Assembly (NCBI GenBank): GCA_037178855.1
Contig: JASJZC010000007.1
Location: forward strand, 1,736,001 to 1,800,000
Direction: 5' to 3'
Origin: Oscheius sp. JU75
Lineage: Eukaryota; Nematoda; Chromadorea; Rhabditida; Rhabditidae
Length of the DNA: 64,000 nucleotides
Positions 56,236 through 64,000 of this stretch are shown here, piece by piece; within the stretch, counting starts at the first letter, position 1; every line of letters begins with the position of its first letter. The translations under genes were made by a program, and so were the position numbers. Under the pieces are notes generated by a model that was given only the letters and a program-made list of their open reading frames with translations, made no database searches and was not told where the DNA came from.

Positions 56236-56442
56236 TCATTCCTCGAATGCTTCGTCGATCACCAAAGCTTGAGAATCGTAGTAAGCTGGTCGTTTCATAG
56301 CTGGAAAGAGCTTCGCCTGCACCATGCTGGGAAATCGAATTGAACGCTTGACTGGGAAAACATTTTCCCAGTATGAAGGTACTTCATCAGAGTAAGGATC
56401 TTGTGCGATGACGGAGAGAGAAAGGAAAGCGAGAATAAACAT
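56236..56442 (-). CDS. Candidate neuropeptide-like precursor (68 aa)
   Basis: Single exon. Signal peptide MFILAFLSLSVIAQ, an acidic spacer, then KR sites: VFPVKR, then SIRFPSMVQAKLFPAM, then KR, then PAYYDSQALVIDEAFEE to the stop. Dibasic sites around a 16-residue peptide plus a short tail are the layout of a prepropeptide. The acceptor TTATTTCAG is immediately before the ATG, which would suit trans-splicing or a 5' UTR exon. No C-terminal Gly for amidation is present before KR, so an nlp-type rather than flp-type peptide is more likely. Receptor and role unknown. Confidence 0.55.
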   Translation of the reverse strand: MFILAFLSLSVIAQDPYSDEVPSYWENVFPVKRSIRFPSMVQAKLFPAMKRPAYYDSQALVIDEAFEE

Positions 56443-58194
56443 CTGAAATAAGAAGTTGTCTCAAAGTGGGATCGAGCTCCGAGCTCTAAGTTCTTTTTAC
56501 AAGACTTTCAACTTCAAAAGATTCACAAACTTGCGCACTTGGATTACATTTCATAAAACAAAAGTTCTAGCTCTCTAGCATTTGTTGGGGAATAGCATGT
56601 TGTATTCTACTTACTGTCCTCATTATTCTGACCGCGTTGAGATTGTCGGTAAACCTGCAAATTCCATTATCCTATAGCTGTTCCACAGAAAGAGTTTTCA
56701 AGTCCCTGTTAAGATGCAGTGTGTGCAATTCTTCTTTCGACGCTTTTTGTCCTATTCCCTCGAGAGTCGTCTGCTGACAGCCAGGAGGGCCAAAAAAGTA
56801 CATTGGTACGCACTCGTACAACACAATTTGTAAATGGACACACGAACTCGTAATTTGGTCCACAAGCGTCCAGTGGAGAAAATTGAAAAAAGGTCTATTC
56901 CCCGGGTGGTCCGCAATCCAAAATAACAAAGAACACCACCTGGCACTTTTTCTAGTGCTTTGTCGCCTGCTTAGCTAGGCCGATTATGTAAATAGGGAAG
57001 GTGAGGATACAATATAGCAGCTAGGCAAATAAATATCAACAGAGTTCTTGTAAAGCAGAGTTCGAAACTCAGGAAACCATGTTTGGAGATCACTAAAACG
57101 GATATTGCAATAAGTTGCACTATTTTAAAGCCTAGTTTAGGTTTAATTACCACTTTTGTTGCATAGTGCTTACTACGTTCAAACATGCAAAAACTAAGGC
57201 TTCGTTGCAAAAGTGTAGAGTCTTCGCAGCGTCGCTTATCTGGAAAACGCATTCAGTCTAAAACTGTTATGGATAACATGACGTGTTCAGATGGCTTAGC
57301 TCGGGGATGAGCTTTTACAAAAATCTGTTAAAATGATCGAGCTGTAAAATCGAACACATGAAAGTACTGAGACTTAAAGTTTTCGTTCTTGGCCAAGTGG
57401 GAATGCAACTTATAAAGTATCAGACACTGTCGGAACAACCGTGTCAATTTACTCTACAGGCCTATTATGCTCTTTCGTTTTCACATTTGTTAAATATTGT
57501 TCAATATCAACTCAGCAGAAGAAAAGAATAGTGTTCAATAATACCGACCATTTGAGTAATGTTAACGAATATTGAAAGAAGCCTAAACAAGTTTGCTTAG
57601 ACGAAAGTAAAATGACTCCAAAATGAACAACAAGATGCCTTCGGTAAAGACGAAATCCATCAAGCTTTCGAGGGTCTGGTAAACAATAGAGCCCTGCGTT
57701 TTTAACTGACCTAGTCACGTGATTTCTGAAGGGTCAGGGCTACATTTATAGCAACGCGTGGGTAGTCATGTCGTCAAAATTTTGTCAGGTTTCAGCACGT
57801 ATTAATAGAAGAGTATTTATTTTTGTTGTCAATAATCTAAGACTACAGAATGTGAAGCGAATGACACAGTCAATGGGGGGACGAAAAAAAATCACAACCA
57901 GATTTTGCACTGTCATTATTAGTTTCGAAGCGTTAAGAAAGGAAATTGGGTGGAGGAAGCCATCATTTGGTGATATGGCAACAGGACAAACGAGGAGTGC
58001 CAGGGAGGGAGAAGAGTGCTGAGATTCACTCGGTAGGTGCAAATCGGGTGGATAGGTTAGAAGGAATGAGATTCAGGGAAAGAGAGAGAGGACCAGAGAA
58101 ACTTAATAGTTGCTTCCACATTGGCCCATTTTGTCTTTTTTGGAGAAACGGAGTACCTTAATTACGGTAATTAAAGTACTGCATGGAAATATAC
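56443..58194. other. Unassigned region downstream of netrin
   Basis: Minus-strand frames at 56672-56929 show Cys-containing coding-like pieces (DACGPNYEFVCPFTNC in one frame; YFFGPPGCQQTTLEGIGQKA in the next) that would need a shift or a tiny intron. A hydrophobic frame lies at 57252-56971. The terminal exon of netrin is expected in this region but was not identified. Confidence 0.3.
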
Positions 58195-61100
58195 CTTGTC
58201 CATGATATCGTCGGACCACTCAACCAAGACGGTTTTGGCGTTGACCACGATACCAGCACGATCAGGGTTGACGTCGTCTTTGCCTGAAACAGAAATTTGT
58301 ACTATTGCAGCAAATGGTGCCTAGGAAATAATCACTCTCATACTTACATGTATATTAAATTGTCATGTTTGAGAGTAAAGTTACAGTTATGACTCTGTTC
58401 CTAAATATTTGACAACTTTGCACATATTGTAGTGCCGCTTTAATATCACAACAATTCTCTTCAAACTACAACAGTTTTTGTTCGCTACGTCATCCGCAAT
58501 GAAAAAAAATTTTAACAAACAGACAGTGTCTGACGCAGCATAATAAATTGATTTCTTCAGTTGAGAGATATAGCATTTCTTTGATTTTGTTCAAGCCGCC
58601 TAATCGAAACATCTGGCAAAAGACTTTTCATAGTCAAGGTTCTATATGTTGCCAACAAGTGTTCTTTCCCTCGTCGGCTGTTTGTCTTAGTCTGAATAGA
58701 TTGTTCAGTCAACACGTTCTCTATCATCCGTCTTGTTTAGCACTCGAATCCCGCGAGAATTCTCGCGCTCCTTGGGTCACACGCGCTGCTAATCGCACTG
58801 ACACCTTCATTAGCATATTGGGATAATTAATCACGACAAAGAGAGTTGCGTGACAAACTAACCGAGAAGAAGGTAGCGACGTCCAAGGCGCAACTTTGGA
58901 CATTTACAAGCAACGGCAGTTGAAGTCAGCCACAAGAAGGTCTCTCCCCTCTTTCCTCGGGCTCCCTTTTTGAACACTGCCTCCACCGCGATTTTGTACT
59001 TTGCCCAGCCGTCTACCATCTCACGATCGGTGACCACAATTTGAAAAGCTGAACTTTGTAACTCGACGGTCTTATGAAACGTACCATAGTCCCGTTTACA
59101 AAACTTCTTCTGGTTGAGTCTCTTCGGCACGATTCTGCATGAAGCACACTTTCCTGTCTCACTGCTACTCTCCATAGACTGAGGTCCACCATGGGTTGGA
59201 ATACCTGGAAATCTGGGTTTTGACAAAAAAGTGTATGACAAGGGAATTTGTGTCAAATGTCGACGGTTCTATCAGTAGTTCACCGGAAGCAGTACGATTT
59301 TGACTTTCAGATTCGGATAACGGAAATGGAGTAATACTGAAGTGATATCAAACACTTGATGGATACAAACTCCCCCATAAAAGCTCTCTTTTTGTTTTCT
59401 TATGACCACGTTCCCATATGGGATCGGTAAGGATTAGTACGGGTTAAGCTGCACAGAAAGACAATGGCGACTCTGACAGGTAAATATTGCTGATCACAAC
59501 CACATCAATTAACTTACGGATGCACGGATTGACGGTAGAGCGACTTTGTTGATAACCTTTAGCACAACGATTGCATGTGAGTCCCGTCACTCCTGGCTTG
59601 CAGACACATTGTCCAGACGTCTGGTTGCAACTCTTGCTCAAAGATCCAACTGGATGACATTCGCAGCCTGCAACTTTTATATAGTCTTGTGATGCTCTTC
59701 CCCAGGTCAATTGGCTTTCGATTGTGTAACGGCGAATGTTTTACAGGGGCCACGCATCAGGTTTCCTACATCGATCATTCGATCATCGCCCGCGGGCAAT
59801 TTGTCCTGGCTCCTGGGCCAAATGACGCCGCGAGGAGTCTACTAAATCAAACGGAACGCTGTTCTCGACGAAACCGTTCTTTTCCTCGGGGCATTGATAG
59901 ATTCCCTCACTTAACCGTGTTGATTAGTGGGAAGAAAATGGGGAACTACCACAAAGAAATTCAAAGGACACTTATGCAAATATGCTGATTAATGACTCCT
60001 TGTACGCTCAGAGTGGCCGCACCTCTGAACTGGCCACTTAGCATAAGAAAATTGTTATGGTGTGTCAAAGATGACAGCTTTTTAACAAAATAATGATAAA
60101 ACTGTTAACTATTAAAGAACAAATTCCATAGATTTATCACGCGATTAGTTCTTTCTTAGGCTTGTGCATTGTTTACATATATGCTGTTATGCTGTTTCCT
60201 AATTTAATTTAAGTTTCTGCTGAAAGGTGTACTAGAACAAGTCAATTCCAAAAAGTTTTCGGTACCTGCTAATTTTCCTTAACTGATGTCCGCGAGGTTA
60301 AGGAGTTTGACTCAAATCGAATGGGCTTTGCCCGCGTTCTAATCGTGTACAGTGTGAGCGTTTCTGTTTGTGACTGAAAGTTATTGCAGGAAGATATTTT
60401 GTTTCCTAGACCTGATTGGTTTCGGACACCTAGCCTCTCAATCAACCTCACACCTCGATATCATCGTCAGAACTGTCAGTTACTCTGGCCATCCAATTAC
60501 CACACCACTGCGTCGGGCGATAGATCTCACGTCTCATATCCGGTCACCATAGGACAATTACCTCATCTTCTGATAACATCTTCTTCTCCCCCTCATTTCT
60601 GGATGTGATCCGGAAATTGACACACTTCTGGTCACTCAGGAGGCCTCCACTCTCTCCCTACCCTTGAATTCAATTTCGGGACCAGAATGAATGGCGCTAC
60701 ACAATGTAATTGACCCCTGGGCCATGGACCACACGAAATAAAGTTGGCCATTCGCTCGTGGTGTCCAAATCTGCCCGTAAATTGGAAATGAGATTGTTCT
60801 CTCCTGAGTGGACACTCACTTTTGCAAGCCTTTCGGCTGGTCATGGCAACATCGTTGTCGCGGAAGTAACCAGGCTTGCAAAGATGGCAGTTTCTTCCAG
60901 CCGTATTGTGTCGACAGTTGATGCAGACACCTCCACTGCGGCTTCCGCTCATCTTGTATATTTCCGGGTCGAATCGGCATCTCTTGGCGTGCATATTGCA
61001 GTTGCATGCTGAAAATCACCCAGATTAGGCTCCCTGTAGGCTGTAAAGGCTTGATGATGTTTACTCTGCTGGTCACAATAATCTTAAAGGACGATAATTT

Positions 61101-63526
61101 ACAACGCATTTGGGGGATTAACAGATGCCGCTACCGAGAAGAATCAAGCCTGACCCCCATTACCTTCATGCTTTCGGTCATAAAGCGGCTGGTAGCGCGC
61201 GCTAGTCTTGTTTATCAAAGCCTAATACGGGGGTTATGAACAAAAGCACGGCTGCCACCTGGACTACGGTATTCACACCTGCGAGCACTTCCTGCTCTCC
61301 ATCCCTTTTTGGCAACAGAGCGGGACACAATTGAGTATACAAGTGGCTCTCCCTCTCTCGAGCTCTATTTCCAAGCCAATTTTCTGGCAGACGACCACTG
61401 ATTGACGCTTGTTTCACGCAACAACAGGCGTTCAATGGCATTTCATGCTTTTCTCGGCCGAGAAAAGCCACAGGGCTTTTTGAGTGATAAAGTGGTAACA
61501 AAAAATGGCCGGATGTGTGCGAGAGCACCTTATGGTCCCTTCCAGATCCTCTGGATGCATTGTCATGGATTCGACAGAGACGCTCGTAAAGATTAACGGT
61601 TCTACGCGCTGGCGAACGCCTAGACCGCCCCTAATCCACTTTTATTTATTGCGAGAACAATAAAATCTGCGGCTCTCTGTAGGCAGTCAAAACAAAAATG
61701 GCTGCCGACCACTCAAAATAGGCGACAGAAGGAGCCAACTCCCGCTGCGCTTGGATGTTTTGGTTTTTTGGTGGGCTAGGAAAGGAAGTGAAATCGGTAC
61801 GCTGGTGGTTTTAACAGATGTATCTCCCTGTGCAGGAATCACAAGGACAAGCTCCTGAAATATGAGGATAATATCCAAAGAGAGCACCTGCGCATCCCTC
61901 TTCGTTCCTTCTTCAGCCCTACTACAGAGATATCTATATTCACGGGAGGTGTCAATACGCGTGTGTATTATACCATTGAGTGCCTCGTTCTCGCTCGCGT
62001 CTCGATCGCTCCTTTTACCAAACAACGACGCTAGGAGCGCGCGACAAATAGAGATGAACACAAAAACGCGTGTTCTATTGTCAATGGCCAATAGCCCGTC
62101 TGTGGCTTGGCCTGACTGGTGTGGTCATTCTCAACAGCCTTGGCAGATTTCTATGTTGTAATGAGATATTATGTGGAAACAAGTGTCAACATGTTGCGAC
62201 CAGCGCGTAGAGGGTGTAAGAACGCCACCTTGTCACTGAACTAATTGGAACTCATCAAAATGACTGACCGACACAGGAGTTGGCATTGCTGCTCGTGGCT
62301 CGGGACCATGGGCGATCAAAATGGAATGGCTTGCAGGTTTCGCATTCGGTTCCTGCAGTGTTGTGCTTACAGTCGCAAGTGAACTGAAAAGTTTACTTTT
62401 CATATCTGCGCGCGACAAAGCAAAGTTTACCTTTCCCATTTTGTCGAAAATACAGCGACTGGCATGACCATTGCACTTGCATCGACCTCCGACTGCCAAC
62501 TCTCCCATCGAGTAGAAGTGTTTTCTCTTGAGGCTATCATCTTCTGTCATGTTAAATCCTTCACTGATGTCATTGGCAAGGTCGTAGAGTTCTCCCTGAA
62601 GCTCGGGGTTTCACTAAAAGTTTGAAATAAACACCTGGTCCGGAACGAGGCGATCAAAAACTACGCGGATGTCAGTAGCGGTAACCCAATCCTGCAACAC
62701 GGGGGAGGTCTCAAAAGACAAAGCCGACGGACGATTCTCAAGGAAGGGAAAAGCGACTCGATTGCCACTTGGGGCGATGATATGACTGTTCGTGCATACT
62801 GCTTCCTAAACTTGGATTTTTTCCGCTGCTCACCACAAAACCGACCTGTTCGTTGTGTTTGGTGATGGTAATATCTGGCTGACGACCATAGACCTTCTTA
62901 CAGTCAGAGGAATAGTAATGGAAAGGACTCCAGGTCTTTCCAAAATCGGCCGACTTGTACAATGACATGGAATCGGGTCTTCTGGAGCAGAAGTGCATCG
63001 AGACGTAGGTCAGTTCGAATTTCTTGCCCAAAGACAGAGTCAGAGAGACTTGGGAAGGGGTGAGTGACGGTTCCGAGACCCAGCAGGTCATGTTCCCGGC
63101 AGAATTCAGATCGGTCAAAAGGGAGGCCGGATGAGAGAGCTTGTCATCGTCAGCATCACACACTTCACAGCGTTCCCTCATGATCCCGTCAGTCCCCTCG
63201 GTGACTGTACAGAACCTAAAAGTTTCGTGTTTACAAGGACACTTTTTCCATAGCCATAAACTTTTAGAGTTTTGAACCTACTTTGATGGACCGTTCAGAC
63301 CGCAGGTCTCCGAAGCAATCACAGGCTTGCCAAAAGCGGCGTTAATAAATTCCGGAACACAGCGAACAGGGCGACCGGTGACATCGTAACACGGGTCATG
63401 GTCGGGCTCTCGCATTGAAAACTGAACAGCAGATTCGTTTTAAGTGTCACTTTTTGTGCAACCAACCTGAGAGAAGTAAGCTGCTTGTGCCCCGACGAAG
63501 CATAGCAGAAGAAGCAACAACTTCAT
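58195..63526 (-). CDS. unc-6: Netrin (UNC-6), nearly complete (597 codons seen)
   Basis: Exons 63526-63467, 63421-63282, 63215-62846, 62805-62635, 62595-62431, 62383-62269, 61008-60820, 59667-59518, 59204-58863 and 58283-58195. Signal peptide [15 protein letters not shown]. Laminin-N domain [52 protein letters not shown] and [15 protein letters not shown]. Three laminin-EGF modules: [11 protein letters not shown] ... [39 protein letters not shown] ... [39 protein letters not shown] ... [14 protein letters not shown]. Then the basic C345C/NTR domain ([38 protein letters not shown]). It is the secreted guidance cue read by UNC-40/DCC and UNC-5. The last exon (about 15-20 basic residues in relatives) was not found; read-through past 58195 gives VYFHAVL then TAA. 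Introns 7-8 are over 1 kb, unlike the rest of the window. Confidence 0.94.
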
Positions 63527-64000
63527 ATGGCAAATTAGGACCGAATTTTCTAGCAAGACAATCATTAGGTGTTGGAAAGTAGCATGCGTTGAGGATTGAA
63601 TCATGCTTGTACAAGCGCGATCAAGAAGGAGAGGGAAAGGCTACTGCCGCGAAATGCCTTTAGGGAACAAGAATTGTCGAGGAATTGTCAAACAGTGAAA
63701 GGGCATCAGAAAAAGAAGACTTTCAGTCTGGAAGATAGTACACAATAGAATGTAGAATTGAAGAAGCTTCTTAAGTAGAATTAAGATCCCACAAAGCAGT
63801 AGGGCACTGAAAAAACAAAGGTGCTCTGAGCATTACTTGTCCATCAAATAATATTGCAGCTGAATGCATATAGTTTCAAAACGTATTAACAACTTCAGGC
63901 TAAACTTTTTCATCATGAGGTTAGAAATTTGATAGATTTAAGAATCGGTAGCGCAAAGAAATAAACGTTCACAAGTTTAAATGTTCAGACAAACTTGGCG
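63527..64000. other. Upstream region of netrin
   Basis: AT-rich; nothing coding seen. It probably holds the netrin promoter on the minus strand. Confidence 0.4.

Noticed and set aside
56971-57252. 93-codon hydrophobic minus-strand frame
   Set aside because: AT-rich composition, no supporting signals and no family.
58741-58800. tRNA-like TTCGAATCCCGCGAGAATTC motif
   Set aside because: Looks like a T-arm (and contains a CGCGAGAATTCTCGCG palindrome), but no acceptor stem or anticodon arm can be folded around it.
1-64000. CRISPR arrays, rRNA, attachment sites or bacterial operons
   Set aside because: No regular spaced repeats and no rRNA-like sequence; the genes are spliced eukaryotic genes.

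Overview
The window is nuclear DNA of a nematode. The gene content shows this directly: cuticle collagens, an i-type lysozyme, serpentine chemoreceptor-type GPCRs, a C-type lectin, a ZP/cuticlin-like protein, a nuclear-receptor ligand-binding domain, FSN-1/FBXO45 and netrin/UNC-6. Genes are split by many introns of about 31-50 nt with TTTCAG-type acceptors, so most proteins had to be joined exon by exon. Exon joins below were made by eye from GT/AG sites and reading-frame phase; single-base boundary errors are possible.

Layout. 1-5.2 kb (+): end of a nuclear-receptor gene, fsn-1, an unassigned exon pair and a small LEA-like gene. 5.2-12.7 kb: a decayed EF-hand-like gene, a complete carboxylesterase (-), then a series of stop-free coding-like segments of unknown family and a 47-bp direct repeat. 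12.9-21.6 kb is an accessory region: two chemoreceptor-type GPCRs (-), a mariner copy, a collagen gene broken by an inversion with a perfect 168-bp inverted repeat, an RTE-type retroelement tail and two small secreted/membrane genes. 23-26.7 kb: an i-lysozyme gene with a dead duplicate and a foldback (MITE-like) element.

27.6-42.2 kb: stomatin and erlin (two SPFH proteins in tandem), a Cys-rich secreted protein, an MFSD8/CLN7-like transporter (-), a bacterial/plant-type guanine deaminase, a beta-1,3-glucuronyltransferase (-), a gene of unknown family and a ZP-C protein. 43.7-50.2 kb (-): two tandem cuticle collagens, a Gln-rich secreted protein, secreted nicotinamidase and Mediator subunit 31. 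50.7-56.4 kb: a secreted Thr-rich protein (+), a dead mariner/Tc1-type element, a two-domain C-type lectin (-) and a candidate neuropeptide precursor (-). 58.2-63.5 kb (-): netrin/unc-6, almost complete.

There is no single pathway. Themes are extracellular matrix and cuticle (collagens, ZP protein, glucuronyltransferase), innate defence/digestion (lysozyme, lectin, esterase), membrane microdomains (stomatin, erlin) and axon guidance and synapse control (netrin, FSN-1). The most unusual structure is the broken collagen locus at 16.2-17.5 kb, where the signal-anchor half and the Gly-X-Y half of one gene face away from each other across an identical 168-bp inverted repeat. The least explained coding-like sequence is at 10.65-12.25 kb.
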